A stretch of DNA of 64,000 bases from CBDCGJ01 sp965216645 (lineage in GTDB: Bacteria > Pseudomonadota > Alphaproteobacteria > GCA-2731375), in the NCBI GenBank assembly GCA_965216645.1, contig CBDCGJ010000061.1, forward strand, positions 4,798 to 68,797, given 5' to 3'. The notes beneath the pieces are model-generated. The model had not been told where the DNA came from. It did not search any database and saw only the letters and a list, made by a program, of their open reading frames with translations. Both the position numbers and the translations under genes were made by a program. Positions 9,663 to 19,570 of this stretch are shown here, one piece after another. How positions within the stretch are numbered: the first letter of the stretch is position 1; the number at the start of each line of letters is the position of its first letter.

Positions 9663-11153
9663 ATGAGAATTTCGTTTTCCGAGTATAAATTACCGACGAA
9701 GGGCGTACTGGTGGTGACGGCCACGGAGGGTGGCAAGTTGGGCCCCAGCGCGCGGGCCGTCGACAAGATGACCAAAGGCGCACTGAAGCGGGCGATCGCC
9801 GCCGATCGATTTGACGGGAAAAGCGGGGAATGGCTAAGCCTGACTGCGCCGGCGGGTGTGGACGTGGACAAAGTGCTTGTCGCTGGTCTCGGGGCCGGTA
9901 AGGATCTGGATGCGCGCGCCTGCCAGAATATCGGCGGCAATGCGGTGCAAAAGATCGCGAAATCGGGCGCGAAATCCCTCACGATTGCCTGGGATAAGGT
10001 CACCGGTTGCAAATTGTCCCCGGGCGTCGCGGCGGCCTATGTCGGTTATGGCGCCAATCTCGGCAGCTACCGCTTCGACAAGTACCGCACGACGTTGAAA
10101 AAAGAGCAAAAACCAAGTTTGAGGACCATGACAGTGACCCTTGCCGGCGCCGCCGCGGCGCGGAAAAGCTATAAGGGCATGGCCGCCGTTGCGGACGGCG
10201 TTTTCCTAACCCGCGATCTGGTCGGCGAGCCGGCGAACGTTCTGTATCCGGAGTCCTTTGCTCGAAAATGCAGGGAACTGAAGAAGCTTGGCGTAAAAGT
10301 CGATGTGTTGAACGAAAAGAAAATGGCCGATCTCGGGATGAACGCGCTGCTCGGTGTCGGTCAGGGTAGCGTCCGGGAAAGCCGTCTCGTGGTCATGCGT
10401 TGGAACGGCGGCAAAGCCAAGGACCAACCGGTTGCCTTCGTTGGCAAGGGCGTCTGTTTCGATACCGGCGGTATCTCCTTAAAACCTGGCCCTGGTATGG
10501 AAGCGATGAAGTGGGACATGGGCGGTGCCGGGACAGTGACCGGTCTGATGAAAGCGCTGGCCGGCCGCAAGGCGAAAGTCAACGCCGTCGGGGTGATTGG
10601 TCTGGTCGAAAACATGCCGGACGGCAATGCCCAACGTCCGGGCGATATCGTCAGCTCCATGTCCGGGCAGTCCATCGAGATCCACAATACCGACGCGGAA
10701 GGCCGATTGGTCTTGGCCGACGCCCTCTGGTACACGCAGGATAAGTTCAAACCGCAATTCATGATCGATTTGGCGACGTTGACCGGTGCGATCATCATAT
10801 CCCTGGGCCACGAGCATGCAGGCATGTTCTCGAACGACGACGAACTCTGCAATCGTCTGTCGGCCGCCGGTGAAGCGGTGGGAGAGAAGGTATGGCGCCT
10901 GCCGCTCGGCGATGCCTATGACAAGCTGATCGACTGCGACGTTGCAGATATGAAGAATGTCGGCGGGCGCGGCGCCGGCAGCATTACGGCCGCTCAATTC
11001 CTGCAACGGTTTGTCAATGACGTGCCTTGGGTGCATCTCGATATTGCCGGAATGGCTTGGGCCGACAAGGGAAGTCCGACCGTGCCGAAGGGTGGTAGCG
11101 GCTATGGCGTAAGGTTGTTGAACAAGCTTGTCATGGATCATTATGAAACCTAG
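9663..11153 (+). CDS. pepA: Leucyl aminopeptidase (M17)
   Basis: Cytosolic two-metal aminopeptidase that removes N-terminal residues from peptides; some homologues also bind DNA. The 496-residue protein has the M17 metal-binding segments GKGVCFDTGGISLKPG and MKWDMGGAGTV, and the family signature NTDAEGRLVLAD at about residues 342-353. The AGGGAG ribosome binding site is well placed. holC follows after 17 bases on the same strand, a pairing found widely in proteobacteria. Confidence 0.96.
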   Translation: MRISFSEYKLPTKGVLVVTATEGGKLGPSARAVDKMTKGALKRAIAADRFDGKSGEWLSLTAPAGVDVDKVLVAGLGAGKDLDARACQNIGGNAVQKIAKSGAKSLTIAWDKVTGCKLSPGVAAAYVGYGANLGSYRFDKYRTTLKKEQKPSLRTMTVTLAGAAAARKSYKGMAAVADGVFLTRDLVGEPANVLYPESFARKCRELKKLGVKVDVLNEKKMADLGMNALLGVGQGSVRESRLVVMRWNGGKAKDQPVAFVGKGVCFDTGGISLKPGPGMEAMKWDMGGAGTVTGLMKALAGRKAKVNAVGVIGLVENMPDGNAQRPGDIVSSMSGQSIEIHNTDAEGRLVLADALWYTQDKFKPQFMIDLATLTGAIIISLGHEHAGMFSNDDELCNRLSAAGEAVGEKVWRLPLGDAYDKLIDCDVADMKNVGGRGAGSITAAQFLQRFVNDVPWVHLDIAGMAWADKGSPTVPKGGSGYGVRLLNKLVMDHYET

Positions 11154-11170
11154 GTAAGCCACGGAAAATA

Positions 11171-11617
11171 ATGGAAGTTGGCTTTTATCACTTGACCCGG
11201 ACGCCACTGAGCAGGGCGTTGCCGATGCTGCTGGAGAAAGTGGTCGAGCGGGGCCATCGGGTCGTCCTGATGGCCGGTTCGCCGCAACGCCTGGACAATT
11301 TGAACGAGATGCTCTGGACCTTCGATCCCAGTGCCTGGCTACCGCATGGGCGGCGCCAGGACGGCTATGCCGCGTCGCAACCGATCTATTTGACGATCGA
11401 CGAGGAGAACCCCAACGGTGCGGACGTCTTGGTGCTGTTGGATGGGGTGCAGCCGGCATTTGTCGGCGCATTCGAACGGGTGATCGACATGTTCGACGGT
11501 CAAGACGATGCGGCGGTTGCGGCGGCTCGGGAGCGCTGGAAGGAACATCGACAGGCCGAGCGACCGCTAACCTACTGGCAGCAGAAGGAAACCGGCGCCT
11601 GGGAAAAGAAACAGTAG
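11171..11617 (+). CDS. holC: DNA polymerase III chi subunit
   Basis: HolC links the clamp loader to single-strand binding protein during replication. The 148-residue protein begins MEVGFYHLTRTPLSRALPML, a typical HolC N terminus. It contains the expected RVVLMAGSPQRLDNLNEMLW and a conserved tract ending in DDAAVAAARERWK. It directly follows pepA and ends two bases before the convergent Lrp-family gene. Confidence 0.92.
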   Translation: MEVGFYHLTRTPLSRALPMLLEKVVERGHRVVLMAGSPQRLDNLNEMLWTFDPSAWLPHGRRQDGYAASQPIYLTIDEENPNGADVLVLLDGVQPAFVGAFERVIDMFDGQDDAAVAAARERWKEHRQAERPLTYWQQKETGAWEKKQ

Positions 11618-11618
11618 A

Positions 11619-12104
11619 TTATTCGGGATCAACGGCATCCAGTGGAACGCCAGGGACGGATTTGGAATGACGTAACACAGGCGCCGTTTTGACGTTGGCG
11701 ACATTCGGCGCCGGCGTCAGTTCGCTGGTCAGGAAGGTCTGCCACGCGTCCCAATCCTTCGCCACGACTTTCAGGACGAAATCGACCTCGCCCGTCAGCA
11801 TATGGCACTCGCGAACCATGTCCCAGGAACGCACCAAATCCTCGAAAGCTTCCAAATCGCTCTCTGCCTGACTATGCAGGCCGACCCAGGCGAACACGGT
11901 CATGCCGTAACCGAGCATGTCGCCATTCAGTTGGGCATGGTAGCCTTCGATATAGCCCATTTCCTCAAGCGCGCGCACGCGGCGCAGGCAGGGCGGGGCG
12001 GAAATGCCGACCCGTTTGGCCAGCTCCACATTGGTGATCCGGCCGTCGTCACGCAGCTGTTCGAGGATATGACGGTCAATGGCGTCGAGTTTAACTTTCT
12101 GCAT
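11619..12104 (-). CDS. Lrp/AsnC family transcriptional regulator
   Basis: A 161-residue feast/famine-type regulator. The N-terminal winged helix-turn-helix (MQKVKLDAIDRHILEQLRDD followed by NVELAKRVGISAPPCLRRVR) precedes a C-terminal RAM ligand-binding domain (VFAWVGLHSQAESDL, ECHMLTGEVDFVLKVVAKD). The start at 12104 matches the family; a longer frame to 12182 adds unrelated residues. The upstream gap faces the divergent ELM1-type gene, so it may regulate itself or that neighbour, but nothing here fixes its ligand. Confidence 0.9.
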   Translation of the reverse strand: MQKVKLDAIDRHILEQLRDDGRITNVELAKRVGISAPPCLRRVRALEEMGYIEGYHAQLNGDMLGYGMTVFAWVGLHSQAESDLEAFEDLVRSWDMVRECHMLTGEVDFVLKVVAKDWDAWQTFLTSELTPAPNVANVKTAPVLRHSKSVPGVPLDAVDPE

Positions 12105-12202
12105 GGGATTTCCATAGCACAGCCGGAGCACGAAATAAAATTTCGCGTGTCGACTCGTCCGACTTGTGTTGTGCCCCACCAATCAAACGCTATAACAGGC
12201 TG

Positions 12203-13174
12203 ATGCGAAGCGGCGATATTATCTGCTGGACGGTGACGGAGGGGCATGCCGGCATGGCCAACCAAGCCCTGGGCCTTGCCGAACGTCTTAACCTGACGCC
12301 GATCCGCAAGACCGTAAAACCGGTCAAGCCTTGGGTCTGGCTGCCGTCCGGCTGGTGGCCGATGCCGCTCCGGGCGCTCGGGCCGGGCAGCGACGCGATC
12401 GAGCCGCCCTGGCCGCATCTTCTGATCAGCTGCGGCCGGCGCAGTGTGCCCTATTCGCTCTATGTCGGTGGCCAAGCCGGGAAAGATTGTTTCCGTGTCC
12501 ATATTCAAGACCCGCTCTGTTCGCTCCGCCACTTCGATCTGGTTGCCGCGCCCGAGCATGATGGGATTAGCGGCGACAATGTCATGCAGACGCTTGGCGC
12601 GCCCCACCGTGTCACGCGGCAGGTCTTGACCGATGCCGCGGCCCGGGCACCTGACGAATTGACCGAACTGCGTCGTCCGTTGCTCTGCGTCTTGATCGGC
12701 GGCGACAGTCGTACCCATAAACTACCCCCAGAATTGATGGTGCGGATCGCCAAGCAGCTCCGATCGTTAATGGATCGGGAAGGGATCGGGCTGGCGGTGA
12801 CGCCGTCGCGGCGAACCGGTGCCGAAAACCAGGCCATTCTGGCGGAAGCGTTAACCGGCACAGACGCCTATATTTGGGATTTCCAAGGCGACAATCCTTA
12901 CTTCGCCATGCTGGGCCTGGCCGATTACATCATCGTCACCAGCGATTCCGTTTCCATGGTGTCCGAAGCGATGTCGACCGGAAAACCGGTCTATGTCATC
13001 GATCTCGAGGGTGGGAGCAAGCGGTTCGACGCCTTCCACAATGTGGCGCGGGCGCGGGGATACTGCCGGCCTTTCGACGGCGAACTGGCGCATTGGCAAA
13101 GCCCGACCCTGGACGAAACCGGCCGCATCGCCGCAGAAGTCGCCCGTCGCATGGGGTTGCCGCCACCGGACTAA
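12203..13174 (+). CDS. ELM1/GtrOC1-type (mitochondrial fission ELM1-like) protein
   Basis: A 323-residue protein of the ELM1-like family (DUF1022), related to glycosyltransferase folds and common in alphaproteobacteria; the bacterial function is poorly known. Visible family elements are ICWTVTEGHAGMANQALGLA at the N terminus, LCVLIGGDSRTHKL in the middle, and a nucleotide-sugar-like C-terminal motif YIIVTSDSVSMVSEAMSTGKP. The start at 12203 gives the conserved N terminus. Its 3' end overlaps the convergent patB-like gene by 4 bases. Confidence 0.85.
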   Translation: MRSGDIICWTVTEGHAGMANQALGLAERLNLTPIRKTVKPVKPWVWLPSGWWPMPLRALGPGSDAIEPPWPHLLISCGRRSVPYSLYVGGQAGKDCFRVHIQDPLCSLRHFDLVAAPEHDGISGDNVMQTLGAPHRVTRQVLTDAAARAPDELTELRRPLLCVLIGGDSRTHKLPPELMVRIAKQLRSLMDREGIGLAVTPSRRTGAENQAILAEALTGTDAYIWDFQGDNPYFAMLGLADYIIVTSDSVSMVSEAMSTGKPVYVIDLEGGSKRFDAFHNVARARGYCRPFDGELAHWQSPTLDETGRIAAEVARRMGLPPPD

Positions 13175-14382
13175 AGCGCGTCGATCACCTTCGCCATGCG
13201 GGTAAGCGCACGCTCCACGATGGCGCGGGGACAGGCCAGGTTGATCCGCTCGAATCCTTCGCCTTCCTCCCCGAAGATATAACCTTCATCGAAGTAGAGA
13301 CCGGCTTTCTCGAACATCAGCGTTTCCAACGCGTCTTTGTCCAGGCCCAACGCGCGGCAATCGATCCAGGCGAGGAACGTGCCCTCCAATGGGAGCACGT
13401 TGAGTTGCGGCATATGATCGGCGGCGAAATCGACCAGGAAGCGGTAATTCCCCTCCATATAGGCAAGTGCCTGCTCCAACCAATCCTCGCCGTGGCGAAA
13501 CGCGGCTTCCATGGCGGCGGCACCGAAGGGTGTGACGCTAAACAAGCCGGTCGCGCCGATTTCCGCGTCGAACTTCGCGCGGAGATCGGGATTGGGAGTC
13601 ACCGCCTTGGCGAGGTTCAATCCGGCGAGATTGAAGGCCTTTGAAGCGGCGATGCAGGTCACCGAGTTTTGCGCGTATTTGTCGCCGAGACTGGCGAAGG
13701 GCGTATGGGTAAAGCCGGCCATGGTGATGTCGCAGTGAATCTCGTCGCTGATAACGACCACCCCGTTGTCGATCAGAATATCGCCCACGCGACGCAGCTC
13801 CTCCGGCGACCAAACCCGACCAACAGGATTGTGCGGGCTGCATAGGATGGCCACTTTCACCGACGGGTCCGCCGCTTTGGCAGCCAAGTCGTCATAATCC
13901 ATCCGGTAGACCCCGTTCTCGAGGACCAAGGAATTCTTGACCAGCCGCCGATCGTTGTTTTCCACCATCATGGAGAAGGGGTAGTAAACCGGCGTCTGGA
14001 TCAAAACCCCGTCACCGACATTCGAATAGGCGCGTATCGCCATGGCCAGGGCCGGCACCACGCCGGGCGTGATCGAGATCCAATCGGCGTCGATCTTCCA
14101 ATTGTGGCGCCGTTCGAACCAGTCGATCGTCGCGGCCAGGAAACTCTCCGTTTTTGCCGTATAGCCGAAAATCGGGTGCTCGGCGCGTCGCTGCAATGCT
14201 TCGACGATGGGTGGCGCGCATTCGAAATCCATGTCGGCGATCCACATCGGTAACACTTGGTCGTTGCCCAGCTCGGGATCGGTCCGATCCCACATTTCCA
14301 ATCCGTCGGGCGTGCCGCGCGCACTCCATTTGATTGATCCGGTCCCCTTGCGCGGGACGATCTTGTCGAAATCGTAAGTCAT
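13171..14382 (-). CDS. PatB/MalY-family PLP-dependent C-S lyase (cystathionine beta-lyase type)
   Basis: A 403-residue fold-type I PLP enzyme of the PatB/MalY group, which cleaves carbon-sulfur bonds such as in cystathionine. The opening FDKIVPRKGTGSIKW is typical of the group. MWIADMDFECAPPIVEAL lies near residue 46, SDEIHCD at 212-218, and the PLP lysine is K248 in ASKAFNLAGLN. Substrate preference (cystathionine versus other thioether amino acids) cannot be read from the sequence. Confidence 0.92.
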   Translation of the reverse strand: MTYDFDKIVPRKGTGSIKWSARGTPDGLEMWDRTDPELGNDQVLPMWIADMDFECAPPIVEALQRRAEHPIFGYTAKTESFLAATIDWFERRHNWKIDADWISITPGVVPALAMAIRAYSNVGDGVLIQTPVYYPFSMMVENNDRRLVKNSLVLENGVYRMDYDDLAAKAADPSVKVAILCSPHNPVGRVWSPEELRRVGDILIDNGVVVISDEIHCDITMAGFTHTPFASLGDKYAQNSVTCIAASKAFNLAGLNLAKAVTPNPDLRAKFDAEIGATGLFSVTPFGAAAMEAAFRHGEDWLEQALAYMEGNYRFLVDFAADHMPQLNVLPLEGTFLAWIDCRALGLDKDALETLMFEKAGLYFDEGYIFGEEGEGFERINLACPRAIVERALTRMAKVIDAL

Positions 14383-14448
14383 GAAACGAGAAAGCTCCGA
14401 AACCGGAAAAGTCTGACCGGGGGTATATGCTAGAAAATGACCCTGCTG

Positions 14449-15664
14449 TCAGCCGGTATCTTGCCGGGGCAGCAAATATCCGCGCCAATAAAGGACCAGC
14501 AACGCCAGCAGACCCAATTGTTGCCCGGGGATTGCGAAGAAATGACTGCCATGAAACAACAATATCGGCATGAGATAGGTAAACGCGAGACCAAGTTCCA
14601 CCCATCTGCGGTTCTGCAACCGCGGCAGCGCGAGTATCGAGAGCAGGAAGGGCGCCGCGATCAGTGCGATGTCATAAAATTGCGCGTAGGGAACGGCCAA
14701 GGGGGACGCGATCAAGGTCATGGAAACTTTCCAGTTGAAGTCGGCGTCGCCGCGTCGCCACCAGAAGAAACAGGCGACCGCCAAGGTTAAGCTAACCACC
14801 CCTTGAAACAGCATCGCGGCGCCATGGGGCACGCCTAGCTGTCGTGCCCCAGCATAGGGTGTCAACATTTTCGACCAGCCGTCTTTCAGCTCGACCTCCG
14901 CCAGGCTGGCTCCAGATGTCATGTCATGGAAAAACGCAAACCAGGTGTCGATACCGAACATCGCCAAGCTAGCCAAGGCGAGAACCAGCGTCGTGACAAC
15001 GGCGGCGGCGAAGCTTTTCCAGTAACCGCCGGCAATCAGCAGAATGGGAATCAAGATTCCGAGCTGCGGTTTGATGGTCAGCAGGCCGATAAAGACCCCG
15101 GCCAGGATCGGGCGCCGTTCGAGTAAACATAGGCCGCCGAACGCCAGGGCGGCGACAAGCAGGGCATTTTGCGAACTGACCATATTGTTCGCAACCAAGG
15201 GAAAGAACAGCGCGACGGCCAATAGTCCAGGATTCGGTGTTATCGTTTTTGCGATCGCCCATAGAAATACGAGTATGCCGAATGCGATCCAAACATACCG
15301 TGCGGTGGTGAAATCCATCCAGGCAAGAGGCAGTACACTAAGCAAGGTCGGTGGTGGGTAATGCCAGTTCAGTGCTTCCAGTGATTTTCCCGCATACTTG
15401 CGCTCGATACTAAGCAAAAATCCGGCGTCATATATCCGCTCCGCTTGGCCGGATAGGGCCGCTTCGCTGGCCGCGTAGGGGAGGGAGAAGTCTCCACCCA
15501 CCGTTTTCCTCCTCGCCGGTTGGTGTAACGTCTTTCGAGATCACCCAAACGGCCAGAATGAAATAGGTAATTCCCAGCATCAACGGCAACAATCGAATGA
15601 ACGCCGTCAATAGACGTTGCCGAAGGCCAGCGGAATTCTTGTCTGAGAGGGGAGCGTCACGCAT
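14449..15664 (-). pseudogene. GT87-type (DUF2029) membrane glycosyltransferase, frameshifted
   Basis: Two overlapping frames together make one GT87/DUF2029 protein. The first (15664 to about 15500) supplies the N-terminal segment and first membrane helix (LLPLMLGITYFILAVWVIS). The second (about 15500 to 14449) begins GGDFSLPYAASEAAL, the conserved DF motif region after helix 1, and continues with many hydrophobic helices and HYPPPTLL. Dropping one base within about 15494-15507 joins them as ENGGGDF. Proteins of this family usually transfer mannose or arabinose from polyprenyl carriers. It is either a recent pseudogene or a single-base sequence error. Confidence 0.75.
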
Positions 15665-15782
15665 GTCCAATACACGAGAACCGGCCAATACGCGGCCGAA
15701 CGAAACTTAACATAGCCCAGGGGTTTTTGAAATTTTTCCGCGCCCGTTGTATGAAGCCCGCCAGCCCGGAGGATCGACACCC

Positions 15783-17306
15783 ATGGCCAATGAAAACATA
15801 TACAGTTTGTTCCAATCGCGCTTCCCGCCGGATGGCAGCGCGGTGTTTCTCGAGCTCGACGACCGCAATATTAGCTATGGCGAGATCGATGACTTATCCG
15901 GCCAATATCTCAGTCTGCTACGGCAATTAGGCGTGAAGAAGGGCGATCGGGTCATCGCGCAGGTCGAGAAGTCGGCCGAGGCCGTGTTGCTTTATCTCGG
16001 CTGTCTTAGGGCCGGGGCCATCTATATTCCCTTAAATACCGGCTATACCGACGCCGAAGTCGAGTATTTCCTGAGCGACGCCGAACCCGCGCTGTTCGTT
16101 TGCACGCCGGCGCGTCAGGCGCAACTGGCCGAACGTTGTGCCGCCCAAGGCGTCGCGCATTGCCTGTCGCTGGGAGACGACGGCACCGGCGAATTGGCGG
16201 CGCGGGCGAAGGAAAAGGCCGCCGCGACGGACGTCGTCGATTGTGACGCGGACGATCTGGCGGCGATCCTTTACACCTCCGGGACCACCGGGCGTTCCAA
16301 AGGCGCGATGTTGAGCCACGGCAACCTTTCGTCCAATGCGCTCAGCCTGCATGAAATGTGGGGGTTCGTGCCCGGCGACGTGGTCCTGCATTGCTTGCCG
16401 ATTTATCACGTCCACGGGCTGTTCGTGGCCTTGCATTGCGCCATGCTGAACGGATCGCCGACGATTTTCCGCCCGTCTTTCAAGGCGGAAGAGGCGAACG
16501 CGCTGTTGCCACGCGCCAGCGTATTCATGGGCGTGCCGACTTTTTATACGCGCCTACTCGACCTCGCCGATTTCGGGCGGGAGAGTTGCCGTAATATGCG
16601 CCTGTTCGTCGCCGGTTCCGCGCCCTTGTTGGCGGAGACTTTCGATCAGTTCACCGAACGGACCGGCCATCGAATTCTCGAACGCTATGGTATGACCGAA
16701 GCGGGTATGATCACGTCCAACCCCTATGACGGGGAACGATTGGCCGGAACGGTCGGCTACACCCTACCGGGTGTCGAAGCCAGAGTGGCGGACGACAGCG
16801 GTGCCGAAGTTTCCCGCGGCGAAGTCGGCGTGCTGGAAATCAAAGGCCCCAACCTGTTCAAAGGCTACTGGCGAAATCCGGAGAAAACCGCGGAGGAGAT
16901 GCGGGACGACGGTTATTTCATCACCGGCGATATGGCGATGATGGCGGCGGATGGCCGGATCTCGATCATTGGCCGGTCGAAGGATCTGGTGATATCCGGC
17001 GGATTGAACGTCTATCCGAAAGAAATCGAGTCGATGATCGACGATTTGCCCGGCGTCAACGAAAGCGCCGTGATCGGCGTGCCCCATCCGGATTTCGGGG
17101 AAGGGGTGACGGCCGTGGTGGTGCCCGATGGCAGTTCCGATTTGAGTGAAGAGGGTGTGCTTTCCGCGATCGGCGGCGAACTCGCCAAGTTCAAGCAGCC
17201 GAAGCGGATCTTCTTCCTCGACGAACTACCGCGCAATGCCATGGGTAAAGTGCAGAAAGCCGAATTGCGTCAACGCTATAACGATATCTATCAAGAGACT
17301 AAATGA
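15783..17306 (+). CDS. matB: Malonyl-CoA synthetase (MatB-type AMP-forming acyl-CoA ligase)
   Basis: A 507-residue ANL-superfamily ligase that activates malonate to malonyl-CoA through an acyl-adenylate. The P-loop-like core motif YTSGTTGRSKG is at about residues 164-174, ERYGMTEAGM forms the adenylate motif, and the C-terminal lysine motif is NAMGKVQKAEL. The LPIYHVHGLFVALH segment and the overall pattern match MatB more than fatty-acyl ligases, but substrate is inferred. It starts at the ATG at 15783 and overlaps the downstream permease gene by 4 bases; malonate ligase plus TauE-type permease suggests a malonate uptake/use unit. Confidence 0.86.
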   Translation: MANENIYSLFQSRFPPDGSAVFLELDDRNISYGEIDDLSGQYLSLLRQLGVKKGDRVIAQVEKSAEAVLLYLGCLRAGAIYIPLNTGYTDAEVEYFLSDAEPALFVCTPARQAQLAERCAAQGVAHCLSLGDDGTGELAARAKEKAAATDVVDCDADDLAAILYTSGTTGRSKGAMLSHGNLSSNALSLHEMWGFVPGDVVLHCLPIYHVHGLFVALHCAMLNGSPTIFRPSFKAEEANALLPRASVFMGVPTFYTRLLDLADFGRESCRNMRLFVAGSAPLLAETFDQFTERTGHRILERYGMTEAGMITSNPYDGERLAGTVGYTLPGVEARVADDSGAEVSRGEVGVLEIKGPNLFKGYWRNPEKTAEEMRDDGYFITGDMAMMAADGRISIIGRSKDLVISGGLNVYPKEIESMIDDLPGVNESAVIGVPHPDFGEGVTAVVVPDGSSDLSEEGVLSAIGGELAKFKQPKRIFFLDELPRNAMGKVQKAELRQRYNDIYQETK

Positions 17307-17953
17307 GCGTTTTAACGACGCTCGACCTGACGCTGGCAGGGTGGATCATTGCCAGTGCCATCGTCTTCTTCGCCGCGATCGTGCAGGGCGGGACGGGTAT
17401 GGGATTCGGGCAAGTATCCGCCTCGTTGCTGATTTTGACCGACCCGCGTTTCGTACCGGCGGCCGTGATCATTATGGGCATGTCGGTCGCGGCCATGGGC
17501 GCGATCCAGGGCCGGCACGAAGTCAATCGTAAGCAGTTGGTCGTCGCGTTAGCGGGCCGGATCGCCGGCGGAATAGCCGCCGGCCATCTGATGTTTCTCT
17601 TTATCGACAGCAAAGTCTGGTCGCTTGTTTTTGCCGGGATGATTCTGCTGGCGGTGGCGTTAAGCGCGCTGACTTGGCGGGTTCTGCCGACATCTCGGGC
17701 TCTGCTCGGCGCTGGCTTGTTGTCCGGATTCATGGGCGCGATCACCTCGATCGGTGCGCCGCCGATCGGTATTGTCTACCAAAATGTGCCGGGCCACGAG
17801 GCGCGCTCAACCATGAACGCTTTCTTCACCCTGGGGACGGTGGCGTCTCTGGCGACGCTGTAGGCCTATGGCCTGGCCGGCAGCATCGACGTTCTGCGGG
17901 CGGCCTGTCTGGCACCGGGTTACATCGCCGGTTACGTATGCGGCCGCATACTC

Positions 17954-17961
17954 ACCGATTA
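17954..17961. repeat. Target-site duplication, left copy (ACCGATTA)
   Basis: This 8-base direct repeat abuts the left end of the IS and recurs at 19482-19489. Collapsing the two copies restores the TauE/SafE reading frame across the junction (L-T-D-Y-I-D), good evidence that it was made by the insertion. Some of the 8 bases could match by chance. Confidence 0.75.
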
Positions 17962-19481
17962 GTCGCCTGTTAAAGAACTGTTTTGAGGTTAGGCGTTGTC
18001 TGTATCTCGTTGGCGATGGCGTGGAGGATCAGGCGTAAAAGTGACTTCAGCCATTTGAGCAGGAGGCGGCAGTTGTGGCCGACGGCGCTCATGATGGCGT
18101 TGATCTGGTCGCCCTGGCGGCCTTTCAGGAAGTTGCGGCTTAAATGGCCGTCGGTTTTGCAGTGGCCGATCACGGCCTCGATGGCGCTGCGCCGACGCAG
18201 TTCCCGCTTGATCTGGCCGTGCACGCCGCGCTTCTGGCCGGAACGGAAGACCCGGTTGGGTTTTGCCGCCTTGTGGCCGCGATAGCCCTTGTCGACATAA
18301 GCCCGCTTGATCTCGCGGCCGGTCAGCGCTTCGGTTTCCTGTAAAACTTCTGCCAGGGTATGGCCATCATAGGGATTACCCGGCAAGGCTTTGGCGTGGA
18401 GGATGAACAGGCCGCCCTTGCAGCGCTTGTTGGTGGTGGTCAGCGAGACCTTGACGCCGAACTCATAAGCCGCCTGGGCCTTGCCCTTGCCGATGCATTC
18501 GGTCTCGGGCGCGTGCCAGGAATAGAGCTTCCAGCCGCGCTGACGCTGCTTCTGCTTGCGGATTTGCTCGGCCTTGATCAACGGCGTCAGGAAGTTCGCC
18601 TTGAGGCCGGCATCGTCCTCGATCTTGCGGCGGATGTCCCGGGTCAACCGGCCGAGCCGGGTGCGCAGAAACTTCAGTTCCCCGTTCATGCGCTTGTACT
18701 GCTTGGCATGGGCGTAGCGCCCGGCCATCATCGCCGCCCGCTTGGCCACCCGGGTATAGGATTGCCGGAGCTTGACATCATGCCGCTTGGCCAGCTTGCC
18801 GAGCTGCTGGATCGCCGTCTCGAGCAGTTTGGCGTCGGTCGGAAAGGTGATGTTCTTGGGCTGCACCGTGGTGTCGACCGTGACCCGAGCCAAGTCGCGC
18901 TTCTTCAGCGCCCCGGTGTCGTGCGCGATGCGCAGGCTCTCGGCCAACAGGATCTCCAGCTTGCCGCCCAGGCGCTTGCGCCAATGGGACAGGCCGGAGC
19001 GCTCGTGGCGCAGCTGGTGCTGATAATATTCCTCGCCGGTGAAGTACTGGAAATAGGGATCGTAGACCCAGCGGTCCCAAAGCTCCTCGTCCGACAGGGC
19101 GAAGGTATGCTTCAACAGAAACATCCCGATCATGAACCGCGACGGCGTCGCCGGCCCGCCCTTGTCTGAGAACAACGGCGCGATCTCCGCGTCGATCCAG
19201 TCCCAGTCGATCTTGTCCGCCAACAGCGCCAACTCATGGCGCCGGTTGATCAACTGATCCAGGCGAACCTTGAACAGATCGTCCTGCCGCGACGGCTCAG
19301 GTTTCTTCGGACGCATCGAACCCCTCCAAATCACTCCCTTGAAGGAATCACGATCGGCCCAAAAAAGGAATCCCAAATCGCAAGAAAACACGCCAAAAAA
19401 CGCCACTTCCTTGCAATTCCAGGTCTCAGAAATCAGAATATCCGCACGACGCTACAAGGACTTACGCGTCTTTAACAGTCA
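17962..19481 (-). mobile_element. IS5-like insertion sequence, 1520 bp, complete
   Basis: A single-transposase element inserted in the permease gene. Its ends share the inverted core CTGTTAAAGA, found a few bases inside each boundary (left about 17967-17976; right, reverse complement of TCTTTAACAG, about 19470-19479). The ends are bounded by the ACCGATTA repeat. The terminal bases outside the core do not pair perfectly, so exact ends are uncertain by 1-3 bases. The intact transposase suggests a recent insertion. Confidence 0.85.
17970..19316 (-). CDS. IS5/IS4-type DDE transposase
   Basis: A 448-residue transposase starting at ATG 19316 behind GGAGGGG. The N-terminal domain has FMIGMFLLKHTFALSDEELW and YFTGEEYYQHQL. 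The DDE triad is read as D148 (VTVDTT), D342 (AYVDKGYRG) and E380 in RRRSAIEAVIGHCK, with the R-3-E-6-K spacing of IS4/IS5-like enzymes. No frameshift or stop is seen, so the element looks capable of transposition. Confidence 0.9.
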   Translation of the reverse strand: MRPKKPEPSRQDDLFKVRLDQLINRRHELALLADKIDWDWIDAEIAPLFSDKGGPATPSRFMIGMFLLKHTFALSDEELWDRWVYDPYFQYFTGEEYYQHQLRHERSGLSHWRKRLGGKLEILLAESLRIAHDTGALKKRDLARVTVDTTVQPKNITFPTDAKLLETAIQQLGKLAKRHDVKLRQSYTRVAKRAAMMAGRYAHAKQYKRMNGELKFLRTRLGRLTRDIRRKIEDDAGLKANFLTPLIKAEQIRKQKQRQRGWKLYSWHAPETECIGKGKAQAAYEFGVKVSLTTTNKRCKGGLFILHAKALPGNPYDGHTLAEVLQETEALTGREIKRAYVDKGYRGHKAAKPNRVFRSGQKRGVHGQIKRELRRRSAIEAVIGHCKTDGHLSRNFLKGRQGDQINAIMSAVGHNCRLLLKWLKSLLRLILHAIANEIQTTPNLKTVL

Positions 19482-19489
19482 ACCGATTA
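19482..19489. repeat. Target-site duplication, right copy (ACCGATTA)
   Basis: Matches 17954-17961 exactly; the permease reading frame resumes immediately after it. Confidence 0.75.
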
Positions 19490-19570
19490 CATTGACCAAC
19501 GCTTCCGTGTCGTCGTGCTGACCGTCTGCGCGCTCAGCGCCGTTTCGATCATTGCCAAAACGGTGCTGCT

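Noticed and set aside
17861..17863. TAG in the TauE/SafE gene as pyrrolysine or other recoding
   Set aside because: The gene is also interrupted by an IS and nothing suggests stop recoding; a plain nonsense mutation is sufficient.
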